Shown piece by piece: positions 7,682 to 16,713 of a DNA stretch of 64,000 bases. The notes beneath the pieces were generated by a model, which was given only the letters and a program-made list of their open reading frames with translations, had not been told where the DNA came from and did no database searches. Positions within the stretch are counted from its first letter, which is position 1. Each line of letters starts with the position of its first letter. A program made the translations under genes and the position numbers. Source of the stretch: AP-15 sp963750195 (GTDB lineage: Bacteria > Pseudomonadota > Alphaproteobacteria > ATCC43930 > CGMCC-115725); assembly GCA_963750195.1 (NCBI GenBank), contig CAVVPS010000015.1:1-64000 (forward strand), in the 5' to 3' direction.

Positions 7682-8025
7682 TCGGTCTGCCGGCAGGCAC
7701 GCGCGTGTGGCTGGCGGTCGGTCGCACCGACATGCGAAAGGGCTTTGACGGGCTTGCCGCCGCGGTCCAGGAGCGAATGGCGCAGGATCCGTTCTGCGGC
7801 CATCTGTTTGTGTTTCGCGGTCGGCGCGGCGATCTGATCAAGGTGCTGTGGTGGGACGGGCAGGGTCTGTGCCTGTTCGCCAAGCGACTGGAGAAGGGCC
7901 GGTTTGTGTGGCCCTCGCCGGCCGACGGTAAGGTCGTGATCACGTCGGCGCAGCTCGGGATGCTGCTGGAAGGCATCGATTGGCGAATGCCGCGGCGAAC
8001 CTGGCGGCCGGAGCTGGCCGGCTGA
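7678..8025 (+). CDS. tnpB: IS66 accessory protein TnpB (OrfB)
   Basis: A 115-residue protein of the IS66 Orf2 family, recognisable by RVWLAVGRTDMRKGFDGL near the N-terminus and LFVFRGRRGDLIKVLWWDGQG in the middle. It is full length. Its start is coupled to tnpA by a 4-base overlap. The biochemical role of TnpB is not established in the family; it is required alongside TnpA and TnpC. Confidence 0.93.
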   Translation: MIGLPAGTRVWLAVGRTDMRKGFDGLAAAVQERMAQDPFCGHLFVFRGRRGDLIKVLWWDGQGLCLFAKRLEKGRFVWPSPADGKVVITSAQLGMLLEGIDWRMPRRTWRPELAG

Positions 8026-8095
8026 GCTGCGGCGGATTGACTCACCTGCTGGTTGAGACGAAGTCGAAGCCCAGACCCGTGCGATAATCGGGCCC

Positions 8096-9643
8096 GTGCC
8101 GAGCCCGGAAGAACTGCCTGACGACATCGCCGCGCTGAAGCGGATCATCGCCGAAATGGCGCGCGATGCGGTGTCGGCGCGGGCCGAGATCGCCAGGCTG
8201 AAGTTCCAATTGGCGCGCTACCGCCGCGCCGAGTTCGGCCGGTCCTCGGAGAAGCTGGCGCGCGAGACCGAACAGCTCGAGCTGGCGATCGAGGCCCTGG
8301 AAACCGACCAAGCCGAGCGGCTGGCGAGTGCCGCGCCCGAGGCGGCCGCCATCGTCGAAAGCGTGGCCGAGGCGCAGAAGCCCGCCCGCCGGCCGTTGCC
8401 CGAGCACCTGCCGCGCGAGGAGGTGATGCATCGCGCCGGCCCAGCCTGCCCGAGCTGCGGCGGTGCGCTGCGGCGGATTGGCGAGGACGCGACCGAGACC
8501 CTGGATTACGTCCCCGGCCGCTTCAAGGTGATCCGGCACGTCCGCGAGAAGCTCTCCTGCCGGACTTGCGACACGGTGGTGGCGGCGCCGGCGCCGGATC
8601 ACGCGATCGCCCGCGGTCGCGCCGGCGCGGGGTTGCTGGCGCACATCCTGGTCTCGAAGTACGACGACCATCTGCCGCTCTATCGCCAGGCCGAGATCTT
8701 CGCCCGCGAGGGCGTCGGCCTGGAAACCTCGACCCTGTCCGGCTGGGTCGGCGCGACGGCGGCGGCGCTGAAGCCGCTGGTCGACGCGCTCGCCGCCGAG
8801 ATCATGGCTTCGGAGACCCTGCACGTTGACGATACGCCGGTGCCGGTTCTGGCGCCGGGCACCGGTAAGACCAAGACCGGGCGGCTGTGGGTCTATGTCC
8901 GCGACGAGCGGCCATTTGCCGGGGCGCGACCGCCGGCGGCGCTGTTCCGCTACTCGGCCGACCGCAAGGGCGAGCACCCGCGGACCCATTTGAAGGCGTT
9001 CGCCGGCGTCATCCACGCCGACGGCTATGCCGGCTTTAACGAGCTGTTCGCTGGCAACCGGATCACCGAGGCCGCCTGCTGGGCGCACGTCAGGCGCAAG
9101 TTCTTCGACGTCCATGCCGCCACCGGCTCGCCGATCGCCAAGCAGGCGCTCGACCGCATCGGCGACCTCTACAAGATCGACAAGACGATCGCCGGTTTGC
9201 CGCCCGATGTTCGGCGAGGGGAACGTCAGCAGCGGTCCAAGCCGATCGCCGAGGCGCTGGCCGCCTGGGCGGAGACGACACTGCGCCGGCTGTCCCGCAA
9301 ATCCGAACTCGCCAAGGCCTTCCGCTACATGCGCTCGCGCTGGAAGGCGCTGCTGCGATGCTTCGACGACGGCCGCCTCGCCCTCGACAACAACCCCGCC
9401 GAGCGGGCGCTGCGCTGTGTCGCGATCGGCCGCAAGAACTATCTGTTCGCCGGTTCCGACGCCGGCGGCCACCGCGCCGCGGCGATCTACTCCCTGATCG
9501 AGACCGCCAAGCTCAACCGCCGCAACCCGCAGCACTACCTCGCCGACGTGCTGGCCCGCATCGCCGATCACCCGGCCCGGAAAATCGCCGATCTCCTCCC
9601 CTGGAACTGGACGCCCGCCGACCTTCAGCGCGCCGCCGCCTGA
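8096..9643 (+). CDS. tnpC: IS66 DDE transposase TnpC
   Basis: A 515-residue transposase. The N-terminus has a coiled-coil/leucine-zipper-like region and the ARYRRAEFGRSSEKL motif. A zinc-binding segment follows (CPSCGG near residue 118 and SCRTCD near residue 155). Catalytic acids are in LHVDDTPVPVL, VIHADGYAGFNEL and NNPAERALRC. It ends with the IS66 C-terminal domain (YLADVLARIADHP). The start is GTG at 8096, a common choice for this family. No frame damage. Confidence 0.93.
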   Translation: MPSPEELPDDIAALKRIIAEMARDAVSARAEIARLKFQLARYRRAEFGRSSEKLARETEQLELAIEALETDQAERLASAAPEAAAIVESVAEAQKPARRPLPEHLPREEVMHRAGPACPSCGGALRRIGEDATETLDYVPGRFKVIRHVREKLSCRTCDTVVAAPAPDHAIARGRAGAGLLAHILVSKYDDHLPLYRQAEIFAREGVGLETSTLSGWVGATAAALKPLVDALAAEIMASETLHVDDTPVPVLAPGTGKTKTGRLWVYVRDERPFAGARPPAALFRYSADRKGEHPRTHLKAFAGVIHADGYAGFNELFAGNRITEAACWAHVRRKFFDVHAATGSPIAKQALDRIGDLYKIDKTIAGLPPDVRRGERQQRSKPIAEALAAWAETTLRRLSRKSELAKAFRYMRSRWKALLRCFDDGRLALDNNPAERALRCVAIGRKNYLFAGSDAGGHRAAAIYSLIETAKLNRRNPQHYLADVLARIADHPARKIADLLPWNWTPADLQRAAA

Positions 9644-9668
9644 CCCGGCGCCCTCACCGAGTGCTTAC

Positions 9669-9676
9669 GTCGAGGT
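9669..9676 (+). repeat. IS66 target-site duplication, right copy
   Basis: Second copy of GTCGAGGT, directly abutting the right end of the IS66 element. Confidence 0.9.
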
Positions 9677-9707
9677 GCAGGTACTGCGGAATATTATCGC
9701 GGGTCAT

Positions 9708-9980
9708 AGGCACTCCATGCAAAGAGCGCGCTGACCTAGCCCAAAGGGAAAATGGCCGACGGACAGCGCGCCAATAAATTGGCGGCAAAATGTATCCATC
9801 GGCCGCGAAGCTTATGCTCACCCGGTCATCTATGGAGAGATCCGCTGGATACTCTACTTAGCTGACGGAACTCATGCCATCTTGGCCGTGCTGCTTGGCG
9901 GAGTCTAACCGCCTTCCTAGATCCTAGCAGCAAGAGCTATAGCTAATAAATCGCTGCACAGTATGCAACCCATGGTCAGC
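9708..9980. other. Gap between excisionase and integrase genes
   Basis: AT-richer than its neighbours, with no reading frame I would support. It contains the leader of the excisionase-like gene and the DNA downstream of the integrase stop. Integrase or excisionase arm-binding sites could lie here, but I cannot identify them. Confidence 0.35.
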
Positions 9981-11195
9981 CTACAGCACGCCACAGAGTT
10001 CCGCCATCCGGTCCGCCACCCGCTGCACTGGCTCGCGTAACCGCTCTAACGTCATCATCACGTAGCCCGCGGTCACGTCGCCGCCGACCGCGTGGTTGAC
10101 CAGCGCCTTAAGCGCCAATGGGCTGATGTCGGCGGACTCGGCCACGGTGATGAACGTGCGGCGCAGGTCGTGCGCACTGATTTTAATGCCGGTCGCCTCG
10201 GCGACCAAATGCAGCGGGAACTTGGGTTCCTCAATGTGACCGCTGCCGCTGCTGTCGGCCGGGAAGACCCAGCCTCCAACCTCGCGCCCGACTTGCCTGC
10301 GGGCGGCGAGCAACTCATGCACAAAATCCGACATCGGCAGATCCAACTTGCGCCCAGCTTTGGTCCGCTTCGCCGGCAGCCGGATCACCCGGGAGGCAAA
10401 ATCGACCTCGTCCCAGCGCAGCGCCGCAGCCTCGCCCCGACGTAATCCCGTAAACAACAACAGCAGAAGGTAGTCGCGCTGAATTGGGTTCGTCAGCGCG
10501 GTTACGGCCTCGTAGAAGGCCGGTAACTGGTCGCTCCGGATGATGCGCTCGCGCCGTGGAACCGTGTACCATTGTTGCCGCAACCGGGAGACTGGGTTTT
10601 TCGCGAGGCTCGGGTCGCGCTCCGCCGCCCAATTCCACAGCGCCCGGAGACCGCGAAACACCCCATTCGCTGTGGCGCTGCCGTTGACCAGGGTCCGCTT
10701 GCCAGCCCGCCGCGCGATGGTTCCCTTGATCTCGGCGTGCTTCGCCTCAACCATCTCAGGCGTGATATCGCGCAAGGGTCTATCGAGCCAGCCCGCCAGA
10801 TACCGTTCGGCCGAGGACCTGTAGTCTTTTCGGCTCTTCGGGCTTAGGTCCTTGCGCGTGCCCAGGTACACATCCAGGGTCGCCCGCAGGGTGCCAGTCG
10901 CCGGGGCTTGCGCCCGTCGCTTGGGATCGCCGCCAGCGTAGACCAAGGCGATCACCGTCTTCGCCCGCTCCCTGGCTTCCTCGATCGACAGAACGTTGGT
11001 CGGCCCGACGGAGACGCGCCGGGTGCGGCCGTCCTTTAGCCGGTGCTGGCAGATGAAGGTCTTAGCCGTGGTCTTGCCGGAGACCAGCACGCCGAAGCCC
11101 TTCATTTCGCCATCCCAGAAGATCACCTGCTTGCCGCTGGGGTCCGGTGCTTGGAGATCTGCCACCATCCGCCGCGTCATTCTCGTGCTCGCCAT
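9981..11195 (-). CDS. int: Tyrosine site-specific integrase (P4-like)
   Basis: A 404-residue tyrosine recombinase that inserts and removes the island at the tRNA end. The N-terminal part has the DUF4102/arm-binding fold of P4-type integrases (WDGEMKGFGVLVSGKTTAKTFICQ, about residues 27-50). A SAM-like core-binding domain follows at about 103-195, then the catalytic domain with R252 (FTGLRRGE), H342 and R345 (SAHDLRRT), H368 (LVNHAV) and nucleophile Y378 (AGYVMM). All catalytic residues are present and length is normal. Its 5' end faces the right attachment repeat 180 bp away. Confidence 0.95.
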   Translation of the reverse strand: MASTRMTRRMVADLQAPDPSGKQVIFWDGEMKGFGVLVSGKTTAKTFICQHRLKDGRTRRVSVGPTNVLSIEEARERAKTVIALVYAGGDPKRRAQAPATGTLRATLDVYLGTRKDLSPKSRKDYRSSAERYLAGWLDRPLRDITPEMVEAKHAEIKGTIARRAGKRTLVNGSATANGVFRGLRALWNWAAERDPSLAKNPVSRLRQQWYTVPRRERIIRSDQLPAFYEAVTALTNPIQRDYLLLLLFTGLRRGEAAALRWDEVDFASRVIRLPAKRTKAGRKLDLPMSDFVHELLAARRQVGREVGGWVFPADSSGSGHIEEPKFPLHLVAEATGIKISAHDLRRTFITVAESADISPLALKALVNHAVGGDVTAGYVMMTLERLREPVQRVADRMAELCGVL

Positions 11196-11377
11196 GCCCG
11201 CCTCCGCCGCCCAAATAAGCGTTTTCGCCCCGGTAAGGGGTTTTACAACGGTTGTTAGTTAGTGGGTCGTGGTTATAAAAACAAGCCGTTTCAGTGTCTT
11301 GCGTAACAGGATGGATTATTACTAATAGGCCGTAATAGGCGCACCCAATAATCTTATCAGCGGGTCCAAGGTTCGAA

Positions 11378-11393
11378 GTCCTTGTGCACCCAC
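11378..11393 (+). repeat. Island attachment repeat, right copy (attR)
   Basis: Exact copy of bases 1-16. Just before it, bases 11366-11377 continue a tRNA T-arm-like sequence (CCAAGGTTCGAA), so the element carries about 28 bases of tRNA 3' end. The next base differs (G rather than the C of the CCA end). Five bases on is the stop codon of the RND transporter gene. Confidence 0.75.
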
Positions 11394-11398
11394 GCCGT

Positions 11399-14300
11399 CT
11401 AGCGCGGTGTTCTTCGACGAAACAGCGCGCTCGAACGCTCGCGCAGGCTCTGGAAGGTGACGTAGAGCATCGGGATCACGAAAAGGCCGATCGCGCTTGC
11501 GGCAATCATCCCGGCAAAGACCGGCGTGCCGACGCTGTGCCGGCTGATCTCGGCGGCTCCCGTCGCGACGACCAGCGGGAAGACCCCAAGGATAAACGCG
11601 AACGACGTCATCATCACGGCGCGAAACCGCATTCGCGCGCCCAGCACTCCCGCCTCCTGGATATCCTTACCGGCCTCGCGCTGGTCCTTGGCGAAGGCGA
11701 CGATCAGGATGCCGTTCTTGGCGGCCATAGCGATCAGCACGACGAGCCCGATTTCGGCATAAAGGTCGAGCGATACGCGGAACAGCAGGATGCCGATAAA
11801 GGCGCCCAGGACCCCGACCGGAACCGACAACAACACCGGCACCGGGATCATCCAGCTTTCGTAAAGGCCGACTAGAAACAGAAACGCGAACAGGATCGCA
11901 AGCCCGAGGATCGCTCCGGTCTGACCCGCGGCCGCGACTTGCTGGTAGGCAGTCCCGGTCCATTCGTAGCTAAAGCCCGCCGGCAAGGTCTTGGCCGAGA
12001 CCTCCGCCATTGCCGCCAACGCGGTGCCGGAGGATGTGCCGACCGACGGGCTGCCCTGTATCGGGATTGCGCGATAGTTGTTGTAGCGGGTGATGACCTG
12101 GGGCCCAACGATGATGCCGGCATGGGCGATCGACGCCAACGGCACGTCGGTGCCGTATTTGTTGCGGATATAGATCTGCCACAGCGATGAAATGTCCTGG
12201 CGATCGGCCGGCTCGCCCTCGATATTGACCTGCCAGACCCGACCGAACAGATTGAAGTTGTTGACATAATAACTGCCCAGCGCGGCCTGCAACGTGGTGA
12301 ACACGTCGCTCATCGACAGTCCGAGCGCCTGCGCCTTCTGCCGGTCGATATTCAGAAAGATCGACGGGTTGCTGGCGGTGTAGGTCGAAAACACGCGCGT
12401 GAGCCTGGAGTCGCGATTGGCGGCGGCGAGCAGCCCTTGCATGACGCTGTTCATCGCCGCCGGCTCCTGGCCTTCGAGGCCTTCGAGTTCGTATTCAAAG
12501 CCGCCGGTCGTCGATAGGCCGATGATCGGCGGTAGGTTGAACGGGATCACGGTCGCGGCGCGAAGCTCCTGCCCGGCAGCAAACACGCGCCCGATCAGCG
12601 CCTGCGCCGAATTGGCGGCGCCGACGCGGTCGGCAAACGGCTTCAACGTCGGCACAATAAAAGCAGCGTTTGGTTCGTTGACGCCGTCGATGATCGAAAA
12701 ACCGATAATTGCAGCGACGTTCTCGACCTGCGGCATCGAGTGGAGCAGCGCCTCGATCCGCTTTGCCGCGTCGCTGCTGCGCGTCACCGAGGCGCCGTCC
12801 GGCAACTGCACCGAGATGAAGAACGCCTCCTGATCCTCTTCCGGTAGAAACCCGGTTGGCACGCGCCCCTGCAGCGCGTAAATCGCCGCTGCAGCCGCCA
12901 GGATCGCGACAACCCCCAGGAAGGACACGCGGACCAGTCGGGCGACAATCGCCGCATAACCGTCGCGGACATTGTCGATGCGTCCAAGCACCCAGCCCAT
13001 GACCCCGCGCTTGGGACCGCCGTGCCGTAAAAACACCGCGCATAGCGCCGGCGACAGGGTCAGCGCATTCAGCGCCGAAATCGCCATCGCAACGCTGATC
13101 GTCACCGCAAACTGTCGGAACAAGGTTCCCGACACGCCGGGGATAAAGGCGATCGGCACAAATACCGAAAACAGCACGAGCGTGATCGCGACGATCGGCC
13201 CGGTGATCTCGGTCATCGCCTTTTTGGTCGCGTCGGCCGGCGACAATTCCGGGTTTTCTTCCATAACCCGTTCGACGTTCTCGACGACGACAATCGCGTC
13301 GTCGACGAGGATGCCGATCGCCAGTACCATCGCCAAAAGCGAGATGGTGTTGGCCGAATAGCCCATCGCCAGCAATACCGCGAAAGTGCCAATGACGCTG
13401 ACCGGCACGGCTATCGCCGGAATTAACGTCGCGCGCAACGAGCCGAGAAACAGGAACACAACGATGACGACGAGGATAAACGCTATCAGCAGCGTGATCA
13501 GTACGTCGTGGATCGTGTCAAAGACAAACGTGGTCGTGTCGTAATTGACTACGTATTTGAGACCCGGCGGAAAACGCTGGCTCAACCGCGCCATGTTGGC
13601 GCGTACCAGATTTGCGGTCGTGACGGCATTGGCGCCGGGGGTCAGATAGATGCCGATCGCGACCGCGGGCTTGCCGTTGAAGCGGGCCTCGATGTCCTGG
13701 TTCTCGGCGCCGAGTTCGACCCGCGCCACGTCCTTGATCCGCAACAGCGAGCCGTCCGGGTTGGCGCGCAAGACGATATTGCCGAACTGCTCGGGCGTGA
13801 CGAGCCGCCCCTGCGTCTGGATGTTGAGCTGGAACTGCTGCTCGTTCGAGATCGGCCGCGCGCCGATACGCCCGACCGGCGCTATCACGTTTTGCGCCTG
13901 AATCGCTGCGATCACGTCGGACGGGGTCAATTGCAGGTTGTCGAGACGCTGGGTGTCAAACCAGATCCGCATCGAGTAATTGAGCGCACCAAAGATATGC
14001 GCCTGCCCGACCCCCGGCGTGCGCGACAACACGTCAAGCACATTGATGATCGCGTAATTGGTGATAAACAGTGGATCCTGCTTGCCGGTCTCGCTATAGA
14101 GCACGACGAATTGCAGCACCGCCGACGATTTCTTTTGAACGACGAGCCCTTCGAGCTGGACTTCCTGGGGGAGCTGGGAGAGGGCGGTCTGGACCCGGTT
14201 GTTGACGTTCACCGTGTCGATATCGGGATCGCTGCCGAGCTCGAAACTGACGGTCAGGTTGTAGCTGCCGTCGTTGCCGCTCGTCGACTTCATGTAGATC

Positions 14301-14527
14301 ATCTTGTCGACGCCGACGACCTGCGCCTCGATCGGCTGCGCGACGCTGGCTTCGACATCGGCCGCCGAGGCGCCCGGATACGTGGCCGCGACCTGAACCT
14401 GCGGCGGCACGATATCGGGGAATTGCGCGACAGGAATGCGGGTCAACGCGATCAGCCCGGCGATCGTGATTACGAGCGCGATGACGACCGCCAGCCGCGG
14501 CCGGTCGACAAAGATCGCGGAGATCAC
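11399..14527 (-). CDS. RND multidrug efflux transporter, HAE1 (AcrB/MexB-like) family
   Basis: A 1042-residue inner-membrane proton/drug antiporter, the standard length for HAE1 pumps. It starts with the usual first membrane helix (FVDRPRLAVVIALVITIAG). The porter domain motif YPGASAADVEASVAQPIE follows, and the proton-relay aspartate pair is present in TM4 (GILVDDAIVVVENV). Twelve membrane segments in two halves can be followed. It begins 3 bp after the adaptor gene, so the two form one operon. No outer-membrane channel gene is nearby, so the pump probably uses a shared TolC-like channel. Substrates cannot be predicted. Confidence 0.95.
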   Translation of the reverse strand: MISAIFVDRPRLAVVIALVITIAGLIALTRIPVAQFPDIVPPQVQVAATYPGASAADVEASVAQPIEAQVVGVDKMIYMKSTSGNDGSYNLTVSFELGSDPDIDTVNVNNRVQTALSQLPQEVQLEGLVVQKKSSAVLQFVVLYSETGKQDPLFITNYAIINVLDVLSRTPGVGQAHIFGALNYSMRIWFDTQRLDNLQLTPSDVIAAIQAQNVIAPVGRIGARPISNEQQFQLNIQTQGRLVTPEQFGNIVLRANPDGSLLRIKDVARVELGAENQDIEARFNGKPAVAIGIYLTPGANAVTTANLVRANMARLSQRFPPGLKYVVNYDTTTFVFDTIHDVLITLLIAFILVVIVVFLFLGSLRATLIPAIAVPVSVIGTFAVLLAMGYSANTISLLAMVLAIGILVDDAIVVVENVERVMEENPELSPADATKKAMTEITGPIVAITLVLFSVFVPIAFIPGVSGTLFRQFAVTISVAMAISALNALTLSPALCAVFLRHGGPKRGVMGWVLGRIDNVRDGYAAIVARLVRVSFLGVVAILAAAAAIYALQGRVPTGFLPEEDQEAFFISVQLPDGASVTRSSDAAKRIEALLHSMPQVENVAAIIGFSIIDGVNEPNAAFIVPTLKPFADRVGAANSAQALIGRVFAAGQELRAATVIPFNLPPIIGLSTTGGFEYELEGLEGQEPAAMNSVMQGLLAAANRDSRLTRVFSTYTASNPSIFLNIDRQKAQALGLSMSDVFTTLQAALGSYYVNNFNLFGRVWQVNIEGEPADRQDISSLWQIYIRNKYGTDVPLASIAHAGIIVGPQVITRYNNYRAIPIQGSPSVGTSSGTALAAMAEVSAKTLPAGFSYEWTGTAYQQVAAAGQTGAILGLAILFAFLFLVGLYESWMIPVPVLLSVPVGVLGAFIGILLFRVSLDLYAEIGLVVLIAMAAKNGILIVAFAKDQREAGKDIQEAGVLGARMRFRAVMMTSFAFILGVFPLVVATGAAEISRHSVGTPVFAGMIAASAIGLFVIPMLYVTFQSLRERSSALFRRRTPR

Positions 14528-14530
14528 GGA

Positions 14531-15719
14531 CTAACCCCCGGCAGTTGAGGGCGGCGGGCTCGCCGGACCGGGCGAGACGACCTCGCTGGGACGGGCGCGC
14601 TGCACGCCCTCGGAAATCACCAGCTCCCCTTCGTTGAGCCCGCTCGTCACGATCGCCGTCGAGGGCGTCGACTGGCCGAGATGGATTCGCCGGATCTGCG
14701 CCCGATTTTGCTTATCGACGGTGTAGACATAGTCGCCCTGCTGGTCGGACAACACTGCGGCGCGCGGGATCGCCAGTACCGAGACCGGCTGCACGCCTTC
14801 GAGCAGTACCGTCACGAATTCCTGGTCCGTGAGCTCTCGAAGAGTTGGTTGTCCGGGCTTTGCGGCGACGAGCACAGGATTCGGGATCACGCCGCGCAGG
14901 GTGATCGTGTCGGTGTTCTGGTCGATGGTCGGCGAGAGGTAATCGAGGTGGCCGACCTGTTTATAGATCTTCCCGGTTGGTAGCCGCAGGCGGATCACGA
15001 CGGCGTTGAACCCGCCCTTCGGCACGTATTTGTTGCGCAACTCGAGTGCGGTGCGCAGCGCGACCGGGAAGTTGACGTACATCGGATCCTGGCTGACCAG
15101 GGTTGCCAAGGTGCCGCTATTCGGCGAGACGACATTGCCTTCGGTCACCGCGGTGGCGCTGATCTTGCCGTCGATCGGGGCGCGGATTTCGGTGTAGCCG
15201 AGATTGATCTCGGCGGTTTCCAAGCTGCGCCTTCGCCGCGGCCACCTGCGCCGCCAACGAATGCTCATTCGAGATCGTTTGGTCAACCTCCTGCTGCCGT
15301 CCGGCCGGCGTTTGAAGCAGGTACCCGGCGCGCGCGAGCTGCTGTGCGGCAAAGGTGTGCTGCGCTTCGAGCTGGGCGACATTGGCCTTGTTGAAATCGA
15401 CCTGCGCCTGAAACGGCGGCTGTTCGAGCTGGTAGAGGAGGTCGCCCTTTTTGACCTCGGCGCCCTCGACAAATTCGCGCTTTTCGAGAAAGGCGGTGAC
15501 GCGGGCGACCAGCGACACGCGTCCGATCGACTGGATGCGGCCGACGAATTCGTTCGACTGCGTGATGTCCTGGCGAGCGACGCGCACGACCCCGACCGCC
15601 GGCGGCCCGTTCGGCGCGGGTTGAGCTTCCGCCTCAAGCGCGAGCGTTGCGAGGAAGAGGGCCACCAGGAGATGCAAAACGACTATCTTATGCGGCACTG
15701 TGATTCTTCCCAAATGCAT
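14531..15719 (-). CDS. RND efflux periplasmic adaptor (MFP), broken by one +1 shift
   Basis: Membrane-fusion protein linking the RND pump to an outer-membrane channel. It starts MHLGRITVPHK with a signal peptide ending near AEA. The N-terminal lipoyl half follows (VARVTAFLEKREFVEGAEV, then KKGDLLYQLE), then the coiled coil, and after the break the second lipoyl half (IRAPIDGKISATAVTEGNVV) and beta-barrel domains. The frame changes near 15222, where CAGCTTGGAAACC appears; deleting one T restores AKAQLETAEINLGYTEI. About 395 residues when repaired, normal for the family. Confidence 0.88.
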
Positions 15720-15997
15720 GCGACCTGCACCGCGAGGAGGGGCCGGTGGGGCAGGACCCGGTTGGGGTAGGCGCCTTTATCGCGACAAGCCGCGGGGGCT
15801 ACGCTGTCAAGATCGTCAGCGACATGGAAGCTTCTCGTCGAATCATAACCAAAAATGTCCGGCGGTCACAGTGGGGCGCGCTATGTTTGCAACAGGGGGC
15901 GCGGAAGCCGGCATATTGAGCCATCACGGTTCTCTGTGCGTGCTGAAGGGGGTGCGATAAGGTCTTCGTGCTGCGTGTCGAGAAACCACGGCAACGA
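15720..15997. other. Upstream region of the efflux operon, no gene seen
   Basis: Lies between the efflux adaptor start and the end of the DUF488 gene, both on the minus strand. It should hold the efflux promoter. No local TetR- or MarR-type regulator gene is present, and I see no clear operator palindrome. Confidence 0.4.
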
Positions 15998-16570
15998 CTA
16001 CAGTAACCTAGCCTGCTCAGGCGGATACGTAATTCGCGTTCCTTCCACCTGGGCAAATGATGTGAGCTTATGCATCCGGTAACTGGTCTCGGAGAGGATT
16101 TCGACCACCGGTATGCCGCGCACATCGAGCGCATCGGCTACCAGCGAACGGTGGCACCGCCACGGCACCGCTTCGGCGCACATGATGGCAGTTCGTTTTG
16201 TGCGACCCAGCTGAATTAAGGTTTCGAGCGCGTGTAGAAACGCCTCGGTTTGCATATAGTCGGCATAGCCGCGAAAGCTGTCATTGCGCCAGCCGGTGTT
16301 GGGAGAATCTTTATGCGCGCGCCGCAAACCGCCCAGCGCGTGAATATGAACAAAGTCGATACCTTCGGCGGAGAGTGTGTCGGCCAGCGCGGTGCCGTTA
16401 AATTGCGGGTTATGGCGTGAACGCGGCATCGTGCGAATATCCACCAAGCGTTCGATGCCATAGATTCTGAGCAACGCGATAAAACGGTCGATCGGCAAGT
16501 TTGAATGGCCAAGCGTGAAAACAACATCTGCCGGCCAGTTGGCGATTTCTGGAGCGGGGTGATCGCTCAT
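15998..16570 (-). CDS. DUF488 domain protein
   Basis: A 190-residue protein of the DUF488 family, function not firmly established. Family signatures are the N-terminal VFTLGHSNLPIDRFIALL, then VDIRTMPRSRHNPQFNG, and the cysteine motif IMCAEAVPWRCHRSL. The ATG at 16570 (MSDHPAPEIANW) is preferred because family members begin shortly before the T(I/L)GHS strand; the frame stays open to 16702, but the extra 44 residues look non-coding. It stands alone between the efflux operon and the oxidoreductase gene. Confidence 0.85.
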   Translation of the reverse strand: MSDHPAPEIANWPADVVFTLGHSNLPIDRFIALLRIYGIERLVDIRTMPRSRHNPQFNGTALADTLSAEGIDFVHIHALGGLRRAHKDSPNTGWRNDSFRGYADYMQTEAFLHALETLIQLGRTKRTAIMCAEAVPWRCHRSLVADALDVRGIPVVEILSETSYRMHKLTSFAQVEGTRITYPPEQARLL

Positions 16571-16713
16571 TTCAGGCGGACTGTCCAAGAATTGTCTTTC
16601 CGCAGCGGCGCGATTTGTTAGTCCCGACAATCGCTCGAAAAGCGGCCCTCGGTAGGCGTATCGCGTTGAATCACAGTCGATGCTCGCTCTATCGATGAAC
16701 ACTCCCGCACCCG

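Larger units (their letters stand above)
7222..9668 (+). mobile_element. Complete IS66-family insertion sequence
   Basis: The element starts with GTAAGCGCTCGGTGAAGGG and ends with the inverse of GTAAGCACTCGGTGAGGG, so the terminal repeats match at 16 of 18 positions. It contains tnpA, tnpB and tnpC in the standard order, all with open frames, and is flanked by a perfect 8-bp duplication. It looks recent and possibly active. Confidence 0.95.
6914..9707 (-). pseudogene. Helix-turn-helix excisionase-like protein, split by IS66 insertion
   Basis: Codons lie in two blocks, 9677-9707 (start) and 6914-7221 (rest), separated by the complete IS66 element. Removing the element and one copy of its 8-bp duplication leaves 339 bases, a single open frame of 112 residues. 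It starts MTRDNIPQYLHLDRR with GGAGTG just upstream of its ATG. The protein has an AlpA/Xis-like winged helix domain: LLDTKQLAAWFGVSEQWVH, then a KGYGPPFQR wing and YSRRAVREWLRE. Lying 270 bp from the integrase gene on the same strand, it is the likely recombination directionality factor or regulator of the island. Confidence 0.8.
1..11393. mobile_element. Integrated genomic island at a tRNA 3' end
   Basis: The region is bounded by a 16-bp direct repeat derived from a tRNA 3' end. It carries a tyrosine integrase (9981-11195) reading away from the right boundary and an excisionase-like gene, now interrupted. Cargo is short unknown genes and at least four insertion sequences or remnants. Genes on the right flank are ordinary chromosomal functions. 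What the island does for the host is not apparent; most of its length is now transposons. Confidence 0.75.

Noticed and set aside
8042..9571. Minus-strand open frame of about 509 codons opposite IS66 tnpC
   Set aside because: Arginine/glycine/valine-rich mirror of a recognised transposase, with no domain of its own.
11366..11393. Possible tRNA gene at the right island junction
   Set aside because: Only T-arm and acceptor 3' strand are present. No D arm or anticodon arm precedes it, so it is an attachment-site fragment.
13508..14548. Plus-strand open frame of about 346 codons opposite the RND gene
   Set aside because: Asp/Arg-rich shadow of a conserved transporter; no start context and no recognisable domain.
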